In this document: piece by piece, positions 12,524 through 22,245 of the stretch
How the letters are laid out: the number at the start of each line of letters is the position of its first letter
Numbering within the stretch: the first letter of the stretch is position 1
Assembly: GCF_011290365.1 (NCBI RefSeq)
Contig: NZ_CP049786.1
Span: forward strand, 1,116,001-1,180,000
Direction of reading: 5' to 3'
DNA length: 64,000 nucleotides
Source of the DNA: Leclercia sp. 29361
GTDB lineage: Bacteria > Pseudomonadota > Gammaproteobacteria > Enterobacterales > Enterobacteriaceae
Program-made: the position numbers and the translations under genes
The notes under the pieces: model-generated
Database searches by the model: none
What the model saw: only the letters and a program-made list of their open reading frames with translations
Told to the model about the DNA's origin: nothing

Positions 12524-13567
12524 TTTTACCAGCCGGGCAATCTCCGCCAGCCACGGCGTCACGTCACCAATGTTGGCTTTCACCCACTCCGCGTTGTAGT
12601 AGGTGTCCAGATAGCGCTCGCCGCTGTCGCACAGCAAGGTAACGATCGAGCCTGTTTCCCCGGCGTCACGCATCCGTGTGGCCAGCTGCAATGCGCCCCA
12701 CATATTGGTCCCGGTAGAGGCCCCGACCTTACGACCCAGCTGGGTTCCCAGCCAGTGGGCAGTGGCGACGCTGGCGGCATCCGGTACCCGGAGCATCTCG
12801 TCCACCACGTCAGGAATAAACGACGGCTCGACGCGCGGACGGCCAATCCCTTCTATTTTACTGCCTACCGGGCTGCGCAGGGCGGGGTCGCGCTGCTGCC
12901 AGTAATCGAGAAACACCGAGTTCTGCGGATCCACCACCATCAGGCGGGTATCGTACCCCTGGCAGCGAATATAGCGGCCAATGGTAGCCGAGGTGCCGCC
13001 GGTCCCGGCGCTCATTACGATATGGGCCGGCACCGGATGGGGCTCATTTTGCATCTGACGGAAAATACTGTCGGCAATGTTGTTATTGCCGCGCCAGTCC
13101 GTTGCCCGCTCCGCGAAGGTAAACTGGTCCATATAGTGACCGTTTAGCTCCCGGGCCAGCATCTCGGAAGCGGCATAAATTTCGCAGGCGCTTTCGACGA
13201 AATGGCAGCGTCCGCCGTAAAATTCGATCTGTTCGATTTTGCGTTTCGCCGTGCAGGAGGGCATCACGGCGATAAACGGCAGACCGAGCAGGCGAGCAAA
13301 ATAGGCCTCAGAGACGGCGGTTGAGCCGGAGGACGATTCGATGATGGTGGTGCCTTCATTGATCCAGCCGTTACACAGCCCATACAGGAACAGCGAGCGC
13401 GCCAGACGGTGCTTCAGGCTGCCGGTCGGGTGGGTGCTTTCGTCTTTCAGATAGAGCTGAATCCCGGCAAAACCCGGGAGAGTCAGGCGAATAAGGTGTG
13501 TATCCGCCGAGCGCTGATAATCGGCGTTAATTTCACTGATGGCGTTTTTAACCCAGGTGCTATTCAT
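12521..13567 (-). CDS. cdsH: PLP-dependent cysteine desulfhydrase / cysteine-synthase-like protein (CdsH type)
   Basis: 348-residue fold-type II PLP enzyme of the cysteine synthase / cystathionine beta-synthase family. The PLP lysine is probably Lys52 in [12 protein letters not shown] Ser-rich phosphate-binding loop (SSSGSTAVS) and a [10 protein letters not shown] glycine loop follow. The gene is divergent from decR, as is Salmonella STM0458 (CdsH), a cysteine-induced desulfhydrase that forms pyruvate, ammonia and sulfide. E. coli K-12 lacks this gene here and uses yhaOM under DecR instead. The desulfhydrase call rests on synteny; a synthase-like activity is not excluded. Confidence 0.78.
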   Translation of the reverse strand: MNSTWVKNAISEINADYQRSADTHLIRLTLPGFAGIQLYLKDESTHPTGSLKHRLARSLFLYGLCNGWINEGTTIIESSSGSTAVSEAYFARLLGLPFIAVMPSCTAKRKIEQIEFYGGRCHFVESACEIYAASEMLARELNGHYMDQFTFAERATDWRGNNNIADSIFRQMQNEPHPVPAHIVMSAGTGGTSATIGRYIRCQGYDTRLMVVDPQNSVFLDYWQQRDPALRSPVGSKIEGIGRPRVEPSFIPDVVDEMLRVPDAASVATAHWLGTQLGRKVGASTGTNMWGALQLATRMRDAGETGSIVTLLCDSGERYLDTYYNAEWVKANIGDVTPWLAEIARLVK

Positions 13568-13655
13568 CGCGGTAATCCGTTTGTCATTTTGTGCCCAGCA
13601 TAGCGAAAAGCACAGAAAAAATTGTTGCTATCTGACCTTTAAAATAGAATGTAAG

Positions 13656-13670
13656 GAGAAAAATTTTCTC
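13656..13670. promoter_or_regulatory. Candidate DecR operator (palindrome)
   Basis: GAGAAAA-A-TTTTCTC is a perfect 15-bp palindrome in the 116-bp region shared by divergent cdsH and decR, 13 bp before the decR start. Lrp/AsnC regulators often bind palindromes of about this size. Assignment to DecR is inference. Confidence 0.4.
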
Positions 13671-13683
13671 TGCGGGGGTGGGT

Positions 13684-14142
13684 ATGCTAGATAAAATTGA
13701 CCGTAAGCTGCTGTCCTTACTGCAAAGCGACTGCACCCTCTCTTTGCAGGCACTGGCGGATGCCGTTAATCTGACCACCACGCCCTGCTGGAAACGCCTC
13801 AAGCGACTCGAAGATGAAGGCATCCTGCTGGGACGCGTGGCGCTGCTCGATCCCGAAAAACTGGGGCTTGGATTGACGGCCTTTGTTCTGATAAAAACGC
13901 AGCATCACAGCAGCGACTGGTACTGTGGATTCGTCAGCGTGGTATCGGAAATGCCGGAAGTGCTGGGTTTCTGGCGCATGGCGGGCGAATACGACTACCT
14001 GATGCGCGTTCAGGTGGCGGACATGAAACGCTATGATGATTTCTACAAACGGCTGGTCAACAGCGTGCCAGGTCTGTCGAATGTCACCTCCAGCTTTGCG
14101 ATGGAACAGATTAAATACACCACCGCCTTACCCATTGAATAA
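13684..14142 (+). CDS. decR: Lrp/AsnC-family cysteine-responsive regulator DecR
   Basis: 152 residues from ATG 13684 ([10 protein letters not shown]), matching E. coli DecR (YbaO) in length. A GTG six bases upstream at 13678 would add two residues and is disfavoured. An N-terminal helix-turn-helix (about 3-60, [26 protein letters not shown]) is followed by the RAM ligand-binding domain (about 65-150). E. coli DecR responds to cysteine and activates its detoxification. Here the neighbouring divergent desulfhydrase gene is the obvious target. Confidence 0.94.
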   Translation: MLDKIDRKLLSLLQSDCTLSLQALADAVNLTTTPCWKRLKRLEDEGILLGRVALLDPEKLGLGLTAFVLIKTQHHSSDWYCGFVSVVSEMPEVLGFWRMAGEYDYLMRVQVADMKRYDDFYKRLVNSVPGLSNVTSSFAMEQIKYTTALPIE

Positions 14143-14184
14143 CTTCCCGGCCTGGCCGGAATACGATCCTCAGGAAAAGACCGC

Positions 14185-15957
14185 GTGCGATTATTTGCTC
14201 AGTTAAGCTGGTACTTTCGCCGGGAGTGGCAACGCTATCTCGGTGCAGTGGCTCTGCTTATTATCATTGCCGTTCTGCAGCTCATCCCGCCGAAAGTGGT
14301 GGGCTATGTCGTGGACGGCGTTACGGAACAGCATTACACCACCGCACGGGTGATGATGTGGATCGGCACGCTGGTGCTGACGGCGGTGGTGGTCTATCTG
14401 CTGCGCTATGTCTGGCGCGTGCTGCTGTTCGGGGCCTCCTACCAGCTGGCAGTGGAGCTGCGGGAAGATTTTTACCGCCAGCTTAGCCGCCAGCATCCGG
14501 AATTTTATCTCCGCCATCGCACCGGGGACCTGATCGCCCGTGCCACCAACGATGTGGATCGCGTGGTCTTTGCCGCCGGGGAAGGGGTGCTGACCCTGGT
14601 GGATTCGCTGGTGATGGGCTGCGCGGTGCTGATTGTGATGTCCACCCAAATCAGCTGGCAGCTGACGCTGCTGGCCCTGCTGCCGATGCCGATTATGGCG
14701 TTGGCGATCAAACGCTACGGCGACCAGCTGCATGAACGCTTCAAGCTGGCGCAGGCGGCCTTCTCCTCGCTCAACGACCGTACCCAGGAGAGCCTGACCA
14801 GTATCCGGATGATCAAAGCCTTCGGCCTGGAAGATCGCCAGTCGGCGCTGTTTGCCGCCGATGCCGCCGATACCGGGGCCAAAAACCTGCGCGTCGCCCG
14901 CATCGACGCCCGCTTCGATCCCACCATTTATATCGCCATCGGCACCGCCAACCTACTGGCTATCGGCGGCGGCAGCTGGATGGTGATTAACGGCTCGCTG
15001 ACCCTCGGCCAGCTGACCAGCTTTGCCATGTATCTGGGGCTGATGATCTGGCCGATGCTGGCTCTGGCCTGGATGTTTAATATCGTCGAGCGCGGCAGTG
15101 CGGCCTACACCCGGATCCGCGCCATGCTTGCCGAGGCGCCGGTGGTGAATGACGGCAGCGAGCCGGTGCCGCCGGGCCGCGGTGAGCTGAATGTCGCCGT
15201 CCGCGCCTTTACCTATCCGCACACCGAGCAGGTGATCCTCGAAAACGTCAGCTTCAGGCTGCAACCCGGGCAGATGCTGGGCATCTGCGGCCCAACGGGC
15301 GCCGGAAAGAGCACCATTCTGTCGCTGATCCAGCGCCACTTTGATATTGACCAGGGCGAGATCCGCTTCCATGACATCCCCCTGACCCGGCTGCAGCTGG
15401 ATAGCTGGCGCAGCCGGCTGGCGGTGGTGAGTCAGACGCCGTTCCTCTTCTCCGACACCGTCGCCAATAATATTGCGCTGGGTTGCCCGCAAGCCACCCG
15501 GGAAGCGATCGAGCACGTTGCCCGTCTCGCCAGCGTGCATGATGATATCCTGCGCCTGCCCCAGGGCTATGAAACCGAAGTGGGGGAGCGCGGGGTGATG
15601 CTCTCGGGCGGGCAGAAGCAGCGTATTTCTATTGCCCGCGCGCTGCTGCTCAATGCCGAAATCCTGCTCCTCGACGATGCCCTGTCCGCCGTCGATGGTC
15701 GCACTGAACACCAGATCCTGCATAACCTGCGACAGTGGGGAGAAGGGCGCACGGTGATCATCAGCGCCCATCGTCTGTCGGCCCTGACCGAGGCGAACGA
15801 AATTCTGGTGATGCAGCACGGGCATATTGCCCAGCGCGGGCAGCATGACCAACTGGCGGACCAGCCGGGATGGTATCGCGATATGTATCGCTATCAACAA
15901 CTGGAAGCGGCGCTGGATGACGTGCCGGATATGAATGAGGAGGCCGCCGATGCGTAG
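14185..15957 (+). CDS. mdlA: Multidrug resistance-like ABC half-transporter MdlA
   Basis: 590-residue inner-membrane ABC exporter half-molecule. The N-terminal transmembrane domain (about 1-310, six predicted helices) is fused to a nucleotide-binding domain with Walker [10 protein letters not shown] at about 368-376, signature LSGGQ at 473-477, and Walker [12 protein letters not shown]. The start is GTG at 14185, giving [15 protein letters not shown] as in E. coli. It overlaps mdlB by 8 bp, so the two are translated together and probably form a heterodimer. The substrate is unproven. Confidence 0.94.
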   Translation: MRLFAQLSWYFRREWQRYLGAVALLIIIAVLQLIPPKVVGYVVDGVTEQHYTTARVMMWIGTLVLTAVVVYLLRYVWRVLLFGASYQLAVELREDFYRQLSRQHPEFYLRHRTGDLIARATNDVDRVVFAAGEGVLTLVDSLVMGCAVLIVMSTQISWQLTLLALLPMPIMALAIKRYGDQLHERFKLAQAAFSSLNDRTQESLTSIRMIKAFGLEDRQSALFAADAADTGAKNLRVARIDARFDPTIYIAIGTANLLAIGGGSWMVINGSLTLGQLTSFAMYLGLMIWPMLALAWMFNIVERGSAAYTRIRAMLAEAPVVNDGSEPVPPGRGELNVAVRAFTYPHTEQVILENVSFRLQPGQMLGICGPTGAGKSTILSLIQRHFDIDQGEIRFHDIPLTRLQLDSWRSRLAVVSQTPFLFSDTVANNIALGCPQATREAIEHVARLASVHDDILRLPQGYETEVGERGVMLSGGQKQRISIARALLLNAEILLLDDALSAVDGRTEHQILHNLRQWGEGRTVIISAHRLSALTEANEILVMQHGHIAQRGQHDQLADQPGWYRDMYRYQQLEAALDDVPDMNEEAADA

Positions 15958-17728
15958 TTTTTCCCAGCTGTGGCCGACCCTTAAACGCCTGCTGGCGTAT
16001 GGCTCGCCGTGGCGCAAACCGCTCTCGCTGGCTGTGGTGTTGCTGTGGATTGCGGCCATTGCCGAAGTGACCGGCCCGCTGCTGATCAGCTATTTCATTG
16101 ACAACATGGTGGCGAAAAACTATCTCCCGCTCGGTCTGGTGGCCGGGCTGGCGGTGGCCTATATCGGCCTGCAGCTGCTGGCGGCCGGGCTGCACTACGC
16201 CCAGTCGCTGCTGTTTAACCAGGCCGCCGTCGGGGTGGTACAGCAGTTGCGGACCGACGTGATGGATGCCGCCCTGCGCCAGCCGCTGAGCGCGTTCGAT
16301 ACCCAGCCCGTCGGGCAGATCATCTCCCGCGTCACCAACGATACGGAAGTGATCCGCGATCTCTATGTCACGGTGGTGGCCACGGTGCTGCGCAGCGCCG
16401 CGCTGGTCGGCGCCATGCTGGTGGCGATGTTCAGCCTCGAGTGGCGCATGGCGCTGGTGGCGATGGCCATCTTCCCGGCGGTAATGATTGTTATGCTGAT
16501 CTACCAGCGTTACAGCACGCCGATTGTCCGTCGCGTGCGCGCCTATCTGGCGGATATCAACGACGGCTTTAACGAAGTCATCAACGGCATGAGCGTCATC
16601 CAGCAGTTCCGCCAGCAGGAGCGCTTTGGCGAGCGGATGGGCGAAGCCAGCCGCTCGCACTATATGGCCCGCATGCAGACCCTGCGGCTGGACGGTTTTC
16701 TTCTGCGTCCGCTGCTCAGCCTGTTCTCGGCGCTGGTGCTGTGCGGATTGCTGATGCAGTTTGGTTTCGCCGCAGGCGGTACTATTGAGGTCGGGGTGCT
16801 GTACGCCTTTATCAGCTATCTGGGCCGTCTAAACGAACCCCTGATTGAGCTCACCACTCAGCAGTCGATGCTGCAGCAGGCGGTGGTCGCCGGTGAACGC
16901 GTCTTTGAGCTGATGGATCGGCCGCGTCAGGCCTACGGCGATGACGATCGCGACCTGCAAAGCGGCACCATTGAATTTGATCATGTCTCCTTTGCCTATC
17001 GCGACGATCGGCTGGTGTTGCAGGATATCGATCTGAAGGTGCCATCCCGGAGTTTTGTCGCCCTGGTGGGCCATACCGGCAGCGGTAAAAGTACCCTCGC
17101 CAGCCTGCTGATGGGCTACTACCCGCTTACCGAAGGGGAAATTCGTCTCGACGGACGTCCTCTCACGACCCTGAGCCACGCCGTGCTGCGTAAAGGGGTG
17201 GCGATGGTGCAACAGGATCCGGTGGTGCTGGCCGACACCTTCTTCGCTAACGTCACGCTTGGGCGACCGTTCAGCGAGGAGCAAGTGTGGGAGGTGCTGG
17301 AGAAAGTGCAGCTGGCAGAGCTGGCGCGCGGCCTGCACGACAACATTCACACCCGGTTGGGCGAGCAGGGGAATAACCTCTCCGTCGGGCAAAAACAGCT
17401 CCTGGCCCTGGCCCGGGTGCTGATTGATACGCCGCAGGTGCTGATCCTTGATGAGGCCACGGCCAGCATCGACTCCGGCACCGAACAGGCGATCCAGCAG
17501 GCGCTGGCCGCGGTGCGTGAACAGACCACCCTGGTGGTGATTGCCCACCGTCTGTCGACCATTGTCGAGGCAGATACCATTCTGGTGCTTCATCGTGGCC
17601 AGGCGGTAGAGCGCGGCACCCACAAGCAACTGCTTGAGGCGAAAGGGCGTTACTGGCAGATGTATCAACTGCAGCTGGCCGGTGAAGAGCTGGCCGCCAG
17701 CTCGCGGGATGAGTCGCTCAGCGCCTGA
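15950..17728 (+). CDS. mdlB: Multidrug resistance-like ABC half-transporter MdlB
   Basis: 593-residue partner of MdlA. ATG 15950 ([14 protein letters not shown]) follows a good GAGGAGG site and matches E. coli; an earlier in-frame ATG at 15935 would add five residues and overlaps that site. A six-helix membrane domain precedes the NBD with Walker A GHTGSGKS from residue 374. The signature motif is LSVGQ at 477-481 rather than LSGGQ, as in E. coli MdlB, so the two halves may form unequal ATP sites. The end of the gene abuts the glnK enhancer region. Confidence 0.94.
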   Translation: MRSFSQLWPTLKRLLAYGSPWRKPLSLAVVLLWIAAIAEVTGPLLISYFIDNMVAKNYLPLGLVAGLAVAYIGLQLLAAGLHYAQSLLFNQAAVGVVQQLRTDVMDAALRQPLSAFDTQPVGQIISRVTNDTEVIRDLYVTVVATVLRSAALVGAMLVAMFSLEWRMALVAMAIFPAVMIVMLIYQRYSTPIVRRVRAYLADINDGFNEVINGMSVIQQFRQQERFGERMGEASRSHYMARMQTLRLDGFLLRPLLSLFSALVLCGLLMQFGFAAGGTIEVGVLYAFISYLGRLNEPLIELTTQQSMLQQAVVAGERVFELMDRPRQAYGDDDRDLQSGTIEFDHVSFAYRDDRLVLQDIDLKVPSRSFVALVGHTGSGKSTLASLLMGYYPLTEGEIRLDGRPLTTLSHAVLRKGVAMVQQDPVVLADTFFANVTLGRPFSEEQVWEVLEKVQLAELARGLHDNIHTRLGEQGNNLSVGQKQLLALARVLIDTPQVLILDEATASIDSGTEQAIQQALAAVREQTTLVVIAHRLSTIVEADTILVLHRGQAVERGTHKQLLEAKGRYWQMYQLQLAGEELAASSRDESLSA

Positions 17729-17745
17729 TGCACTAAAATTAAGCA
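17729..17745 (+). promoter_or_regulatory. NtrC-like enhancer site 1 for glnK
   Basis: TGCACTAAAATTAAGCA has a perfect left half and a weaker right half relative to the NtrC consensus TGCAC-N7-GTGCA. It begins one base after the mdlB stop codon. Confidence 0.5.
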
Positions 17746-17790
17746 ACCTGCCAGCCGCTGAATCGGTTGGTGCAAAAATGAAACGCATCA

Positions 17791-17807
17791 TGCACTGTCA
17801 TGGTGCG
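17791..17807 (+). promoter_or_regulatory. NtrC enhancer site 2 for glnK
   Basis: TGCACTGTCATGGTGCG matches the NtrC consensus at all but the last base. Its centre lies 62 bp from site 1 and about 70 bp upstream of the sigma-54 promoter. Confidence 0.75.
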
Positions 17808-17859
17808 TTTTTTTTCGCCATCACGTCGTCACGCCTCGTCCTTCCTCCTTTTTCAATTC

Positions 17860-17875
17860 TGGCACATCCCTTGCA
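17860..17875 (+). promoter_or_regulatory. Sigma-54 promoter of glnK-amtB
   Basis: TGGCAC-N5-TTGCA is a full match to the -24/-12 consensus, 49 bp before the glnK start. With the NtrC sites it predicts induction under nitrogen limitation. Confidence 0.93.
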
Positions 17876-17924
17876 ATACCTAATCAGTTCGCGAGCCATT
17901 ACCGAATTCTGACTGGAGGGATAT

Positions 17925-18263
17925 ATGAAGCTGGTTACCGTGGTCATCAAACCATTCAAGCTCGAAGACGTGCGTGAAGCACTCTCTTCAATGGGTATTC
18001 AGGGATTGACCGTCACCGAGGTGAAAGGCTTTGGGCGACAGAAGGGTCATGCGGAGCTGTACCGGGGCGCCGAATACAGCGTCAACTTCCTGCCAAAAGT
18101 GAAGATTGACGTGGCGATCGCCGACGATCAGTTGGATGAGGTTATCGACGTGATTAGTAAAGCAGCCTACACCGGCAAAATTGGCGACGGCAAAATTTTC
18201 GTTGCTGAGCTGCAGCGCGTTATTCGCATTCGTACCGGCGAAGCTGACGAAGCGGCACTGTAA
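17925..18263 (+). CDS. glnK: Nitrogen regulatory PII protein GlnK
   Basis: 112-residue trimeric PII signal protein. It senses 2-oxoglutarate and ATP/ADP, and when not uridylylated it binds and closes the AmtB ammonium channel. The T-loop is intact with Tyr51 (AEYSVNF), the uridylylation site. The C-terminal PII signature (TGKIGDGKIFV) is present. It is the first gene of the glnK-amtB operon, 33 bp ahead of amtB. Confidence 0.98.
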   Translation: MKLVTVVIKPFKLEDVREALSSMGIQGLTVTEVKGFGRQKGHAELYRGAEYSVNFLPKVKIDVAIADDQLDEVIDVISKAAYTGKIGDGKIFVAELQRVIRIRTGEADEAAL

Positions 18264-18296
18264 AACATCAGGCACACAGTGATAGGGATCGAGAAA

Positions 18297-19583
18297 ATGA
18301 ACACAACAACACTCAAAGCAGGTCTGGGGTCTCTGGCACTGCTGCCGGGGCTGGCAATGGCTGCACCGGCGGTGGCAGACAAAGCCGATAACGCCTTTAT
18401 GATGATTTGCACCGCGCTGGTGCTGTTTATGACCATTCCGGGGATTGCGCTGTTTTACGGCGGCCTGATCCGCGGTAAAAACGTTCTCTCCATGCTCACC
18501 CAGGTGACGGTCACCTTCGCGCTGGTGTGCGTTCTGTGGGTGGTCTACGGCTACTCGCTGGCCTTCGGGGAGGGCAACGCCTTCTTCGGCAGCTTTAACT
18601 GGGCGATGCTGAAAAATATCGAGCTGACCGCGGTAATGGGCAGCTTCTATCAGTACATCCACGTCGCGTTCCAGGGCTCGTTCGCCTGTATCACCGTTGG
18701 GCTGATTGTCGGGGCGCTGGCGGAACGTATTCGCTTCTCCGCGGTGCTGATCTTCGTGGTGGTATGGCTGACGCTCTCCTATGTGCCGGTGGCGCATATG
18801 GTCTGGGGTGGCGGTCTGCTGGCCTCCCATGGCGCACTGGACTTTGCCGGCGGCACCGTGGTGCACATTAACGCCGCAGTGGCGGGTCTGGTGGGGGCAT
18901 ACCTGATCGGCAAACGCGTCGGTTTTGGCAAAGAAGCCTTCAAACCGCACAACCTGCCGATGGTCTTTACCGGCACCGCGATCCTCTACTTCGGCTGGTT
19001 TGGTTTTAACGCCGGTTCTGCCAGTGCAGCAAACGAAATCGCGGCGCTGGCCTTCGTGAACACCGTTGTGGCCACGGCGGGCGCAATCCTCTCGTGGATC
19101 TTTGGCGAGTGGGCAGTACGCGGTAAACCTTCCCTGCTGGGTGCCTGTTCCGGAGCCATTGCCGGTCTGGTTGGCATCACCCCGGCCTGTGGTTTTGTCG
19201 GTGTTGGCGGTGCGCTGATCATCGGTATCGTGGCGGGCCTGGCGGGTCTGTGGGGCGTCACTGCGCTGAAACGTGTTCTGCGTGTGGACGATCCTTGTGA
19301 TGTGTTTGGCGTGCACGGCGTGTGCGGCATCGTTGGCTGCCTTATGACTGGCTTCTTCGCCTCTACCTCACTGGGCGGTGTCGGCTACGCAGAAGGCGTG
19401 ACCATGGGTCATCAGGTGCTGGTGCAGCTGGAAAGTATCGGCCTCACGGTGGTCTGGTCGGGTGTAGTGGCCTTTATCGGCTACAAACTGGCAGATATGA
19501 CGGTGGGTCTGCGCGTACCGGAAGAGCAGGAGCGCGAAGGTCTGGACGTCAACAGCCACGGCGAGAATGCGTATAACGCCTGA
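18297..19583 (+). CDS. amtB: Ammonium channel AmtB
   Basis: 428-residue trimeric inner-membrane channel that conducts ammonia/ammonium. ATG 18297 (MNTTTLKAGLGSL) gives the E. coli length; an upstream GTG at 18279 would add six residues. A cleavable signal peptide ends near AMA at residue 22, then come eleven membrane helices. The two pore histidines are in VVHINAAVAG and DVFGVHGVCGIVG. The C-terminal tail (REGLDVNSHGENAYNA) that contacts GlnK is conserved. Transcribed with glnK. Confidence 0.97.
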   Translation: MNTTTLKAGLGSLALLPGLAMAAPAVADKADNAFMMICTALVLFMTIPGIALFYGGLIRGKNVLSMLTQVTVTFALVCVLWVVYGYSLAFGEGNAFFGSFNWAMLKNIELTAVMGSFYQYIHVAFQGSFACITVGLIVGALAERIRFSAVLIFVVVWLTLSYVPVAHMVWGGGLLASHGALDFAGGTVVHINAAVAGLVGAYLIGKRVGFGKEAFKPHNLPMVFTGTAILYFGWFGFNAGSASAANEIAALAFVNTVVATAGAILSWIFGEWAVRGKPSLLGACSGAIAGLVGITPACGFVGVGGALIIGIVAGLAGLWGVTALKRVLRVDDPCDVFGVHGVCGIVGCLMTGFFASTSLGGVGYAEGVTMGHQVLVQLESIGLTVVWSGVVAFIGYKLADMTVGLRVPEEQEREGLDVNSHGENAYNA

Positions 19584-19587
19584 TAAA

Positions 19588-19673
19588 CAGCAAAACGGCA
19601 ACCTTGGTTGCCGTTTTTAGTGTTTGTTCCCTCTCCCCGTGGGAGAGGGTCAGGGTGAGGGCATCAGACCGCA
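19588..19673 (+). repeat. Composite terminator + REP element, copy 1 (after amtB)
   Basis: The amtB terminator (AAAACGGCAACC / GGTTGCCGTTTT, 19592-19617) is followed by AGTGTTTG and a REP-type hairpin (CCCTCTCCC-CGT-GGGAGAGGG, 19629-19649) with a GGGTGAGGG tail. The whole 86-nt unit recurs without gaps after ushA at 62463-62548. Confidence 0.85.
19592..19619 (+). terminator. Intrinsic terminator after amtB
   Basis: A 12-bp near-perfect stem with a short loop is followed by TTTTTA. Confidence 0.88.
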
Positions 19674-19680
19674 CGATCCA

Positions 19681-20541
19681 TTATCCCCGGTTGCGCATCA
19701 CCCCTTCCTGCACCGTCGACGCCACCAGCACCCCATCCTGGGTATAGAACTCACCGCGAACAAACCCGCGCGCGCTTGAAGCCGAGGTGCTCTCCACGCT
19801 GTACAGCAGCCAGTCGTTCATATCAAACGGACGGTGGAACCACATCGAATGATCGATAGTGGCAACCTGCATCCCTTTCTCGAGGAAGCCCACACCGTGC
19901 GGCTGCAGGGCAACCGGCAGGAAGTTGAAATCGGACGCGTAACCCAGCAGATACTGATGGACCCGGAAATCTTCCGGCACTGTGCCATTGGCGCGGATCC
20001 AGACCTGACGCGCCGGTTCGGCGGTATGGCCCTTCATCGGGTTATGGAACTCGACCGGGCGGATCTCCAGCGGCTTGTCGCAGAGAAACTTCTCTTTAAC
20101 CTGCGGGGGCAGCAGATGCGCCAGCGCACGGGCAATGTCCGTTTCAGACTTTAATTCGTCCGGCGCCGGGGCAGGGGGCATTGTCTTCTGATGCTCATAG
20201 CCCGGCTCCGGGGCCTGGAACGACGCGGTCATATAGAAGATCGGCTTGCCGTTCTGCACTGCCGCCACGCGGCGGGCGCTGAAGCTGTTGCCGTCGCGCA
20301 GAACCTCCACGTCATAAACGATCGGTTTCTGGCTGTCGCCAGGGCGCAAAAAGTAGCTGTGAAAGGAGTGCACAAAGCGTTCTGCAGGTACTGTCTCTTT
20401 AGCTGCGTAGAGGGCCTGCCCTACAACCTGACCGCCGAATACCTGGCGCAAGCCCAGATCTTCGCTTTGTCCCCGAAAGAGTCCTTCTTCAATTTTTTCC
20501 AGGTTTAATAATGTCAGCAGATTGTCTAGTGCCTGACTCAT
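19681..20541 (-). CDS. tesB: Acyl-CoA thioesterase II TesB
   Basis: 286-residue double-hotdog thioesterase that cleaves medium- and long-chain acyl-CoA thioesters. The start at 20541 ([20 protein letters not shown]) follows a GAGGA site and matches the E. coli length; the ATG at 20553 would add four residues. N-terminal hotdog repeat about 15-110 ([11 protein letters not shown]), C-terminal repeat about 170-286 ([23 protein letters not shown]). The catalytic Asp, Thr and Gln positions of E. coli TesB appear preserved in these motifs. Convergent with amtB. Confidence 0.95.
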   Translation of the reverse strand: MSQALDNLLTLLNLEKIEEGLFRGQSEDLGLRQVFGGQVVGQALYAAKETVPAERFVHSFHSYFLRPGDSQKPIVYDVEVLRDGNSFSARRVAAVQNGKPIFYMTASFQAPEPGYEHQKTMPPAPAPDELKSETDIARALAHLLPPQVKEKFLCDKPLEIRPVEFHNPMKGHTAEPARQVWIRANGTVPEDFRVHQYLLGYASDFNFLPVALQPHGVGFLEKGMQVATIDHSMWFHRPFDMNDWLLYSVESTSASSARGFVRGEFYTQDGVLVASTVQEGVMRNRG

Positions 20542-20749
20542 AGTCGTCCTCAATTAAAACGCCGTGGCGAAAGATAGGCAGAGTATAACGCAGAATTGGA
20601 AGTGGTCCGATGGGTGCAATAATCTGAATAACAGGGAGATTCCAGGCATAAATAATTGATGTGTGCCACACTTACTCTCGTTAACCTGGTATTAACCACT
20701 CATCTGGCGGTATCGATCCCGCTGGTGCATTGATGATAAGGAGAACTCA

Positions 20750-21319
20750 ATGAAACTCGTGCACGTGTTAAGTGGTTTAGCGGTAGCGGTTGCTCTTTCT
20801 GCCTGCGCGGATAAAAGTGCAGACATCCAGACGCCAGCGCCAAACCCAAATACTGCTGGCGTGGCGACGCAGCCAACTATTCAGCAGCCTAATGTTTCCG
20901 GGACCATCTGGATCCGTCAGAAAGTGGCTCTGCCGCCAGATGCGGTATTAACCGTCACCCTGTCTGATGCTTCGCTGGCTGACTCGCCATCTAAAGTGTT
21001 AGCACAGCGGGCGACCCGTACCGAAGGTAAACAGGCCCCGTTCAAGTTTGAACTGCCGTTTAACCCGGCGGATGTGCAGCCTAACGCGCGGATCCTGCTG
21101 AGTGCCGCGATCACCATTAACGATAAAGTTGTGCTGATGACTGACATCGTGAAACCGGTAATCAATCAGGGTGGTACTAAAGCCGATCTGGTCCTGGTGC
21201 CTGTGCAGCAGACCTCGCTGCCGTTGCAGCCTGGTGGCGGTGCGCCAACTACCGTACCTTCCACCTCGCCAACTCAGGTGAGCCCGTCTACGGCCACCCC
21301 GGCGCCTACTCAGCTTTAA
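20750..21319 (+). CDS. ybaY: YscW-family lipoprotein YbaY
   Basis: 189-residue predicted lipoprotein. A signal peptide ends in the lipobox LSAC with Cys19 as the lipid-attached residue; +2 Ala predicts the outer membrane. The central beta-rich domain (about 47-155, VSGTIWIRQKVALPPDAVLTV) is of the YscW/pilotin type. The last 30 residues are Pro/Thr/Ser-rich. E. coli YbaY is a 190-residue orthologue of unknown role. It is followed by a terminator and the convergent ybaZ. Confidence 0.93.
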   Translation: MKLVHVLSGLAVAVALSACADKSADIQTPAPNPNTAGVATQPTIQQPNVSGTIWIRQKVALPPDAVLTVTLSDASLADSPSKVLAQRATRTEGKQAPFKFELPFNPADVQPNARILLSAAITINDKVVLMTDIVKPVINQGGTKADLVLVPVQQTSLPLQPGGGAPTTVPSTSPTQVSPSTATPAPTQL

Positions 21320-21326
21320 TCTCTCC

Positions 21327-21355
21327 AGCCCCTCTCGCCTGAGAGGGGCTTTTTA
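21327..21355 (+). terminator. Intrinsic terminator after ybaY
   Basis: A 10-bp perfect stem AGCCCCTCTC / GAGAGGGGCT with a GCCT loop precedes TTTTT and overlaps the 3' end of ybaZ. Confidence 0.9.
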
Positions 21356-21664
21356 ATACCGCCAGCGGTACGCCTGCAAATCAATCTGCCCACTGCCTGA
21401 TACCTGAACCCCTTCGCTGAGCAGCGCCTGACGTTGACGCTGTAAATCGGGGCCGGTTAAGGAGATCGCGCCGTGGCGGTTCACCACCCGATGCCAGGGC
21501 AGGGTGCTTCCTTCCGGCAACCGCTTAAGCACACCACCTACCTGCCGTGCTGCGCGCGGAGAACCCGCCAGTCGTGCCACTTCGCCATAAGTGGTGACGG
21601 TACCTTCGGGAATCGAGGCTACTATCTGCCAGACCCGCTGGGGAAAAGCGTCGTGTTCGTCCAT
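21353..21664 (-). CDS. ybaZ: Alkyltransferase-like protein (ATL) YbaZ
   Basis: 103-residue alkyltransferase-like DNA-binding protein. It resembles the C-terminal domain of O6-alkylguanine-DNA alkyltransferase, but the active-site cysteine is replaced by tryptophan (LPWHRVVNRHG in place of PCHR). In E. coli, ATL binds O6-alkylguanine without repairing it and hands the lesion to nucleotide excision repair. The helix-turn-helix with arginine finger (GSPRAARQVGGVL) is present. It is shorter at the N-terminus than the 129-residue E. coli annotation, but this start has an AGGAG site and the domain is complete. Confidence 0.93.
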   Translation of the reverse strand: MDEHDAFPQRVWQIVASIPEGTVTTYGEVARLAGSPRAARQVGGVLKRLPEGSTLPWHRVVNRHGAISLTGPDLQRQRQALLSEGVQVSGSGQIDLQAYRWRY

Positions 21665-21774
21665 TTTTGTGCTCCTGTGTTGAGAGCATGATAGAGATTA
21701 CCCGGCAAGACAGGAAGAAAACGTGCACTCTGTAAACGCTTTGCGCAATAAAACATCACCCGGACGCGGTTAAC

Positions 21775-21803
21775 TTGCAATTGCTATCTGGTACAGTGAT
21801 AAT
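21775..21803 (+). promoter_or_regulatory. Promoter of ffs
   Basis: TTGCAA at 21775-21780 and GATAAT at 21798-21803 are 17 bp apart, followed by a GC-rich discriminator. A start near 21811 would give the short 5' leader that RNase P removes from the 4.5S precursor. Confidence 0.75.
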
Positions 21804-21835
21804 GCGCCAGCGCGTTGGTTAACAACGCTCTCAAT

Positions 21836-21949
21836 GGGGGCCCTGTTGGTTCTCCCGCAACGCTACTCTGTTCACCAGGTCAGGTCCGGAAGGAAGCAGC
21901 CAGGGCAGACGACGTGTGTGCCGGGATGTAGCTGGCAGGGCCCCCACCC
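21836..21949 (+). ncRNA. ffs: 4.5S RNA, the RNA of the signal recognition particle
   Basis: A 114-nt match to E. coli 4.5S RNA, ends included. The 5' GGGGGCCCTG pairs with the 3' CAGGGCCCCC, and the conserved apical domain (CAGGTCAGGTCCGGAAGGAA then GCAGCCAGGGCAG) binds Ffh. The GGAA tetraloop is intact. It is an essential RNA for co-translational membrane targeting. Confidence 0.98.
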
Positions 21950-22245
21950 ATTTCTGCTTTCGGCAAAACTTCTCGTATCCACTCCGCATTCAGCTTTCTC
22001 AGGCCATCAGCCCGACGTCGACGCTTTTACCCATAGCAACAGTAAGTACATTATATATTTCTCAGCCAGCCTGTTTATTTTCTTAATTGTCATCATACTG
22101 AAATGTGGTTGTCATTATTCTGTCATAAATGGCGTGCAGGGTAAGTGTGACATTTTTATGATATATAAGCAGGCAATATATATCTGGATAATAATGATAA
22201 CTTCGTGTATTAATTTAATAAATTGATGTCAAGGATGTAGCCACC
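21950..22245. other. AT-rich intergenic region with a Pho-box-like repeat
   Basis: 296 bp between ffs and the first small gene of the variable block. Base composition changes sharply to AT-rich after about 22030. Apart from the Pho-box-like units at 22087-22130, no gene or RNA is recognised. A TATATA-rich stretch at 22157-22183 could hold a -10 element. Confidence 0.5.
22087..22130 (+). promoter_or_regulatory. Pho-box-like direct repeats
   Basis: Two adjacent 11-bp units, TTGTCATTATT (22109-22119) and CTGTCATAAAT (22120-22130), fit the PhoB half-site CTGTCAT plus four A/T-rich bases. A third, TTGTCATCATA, lies in the same 11-bp register at 22087-22097. They lie 116-159 bp upstream of the small-gene pair. 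PhoB control is inferred from sequence only. Confidence 0.45.

Noticed and set aside
13678..13683. GTG start for decR two codons upstream of the ATG
   Set aside because: The E. coli orthologue begins at the ATG, and the GTG lies within the G-rich ribosome-binding stretch.
17988..19316. 442-codon open frame antisense to glnK-amtB
   Set aside because: It spans two genuine genes and their spacer on the other strand, is rich in His and Gln, and resembles no protein family.
21834..22226. 130-codon frame starting within ffs
   Set aside because: It reads through the 4.5S RNA gene and the AT-rich spacer; no ribosome site or homology.
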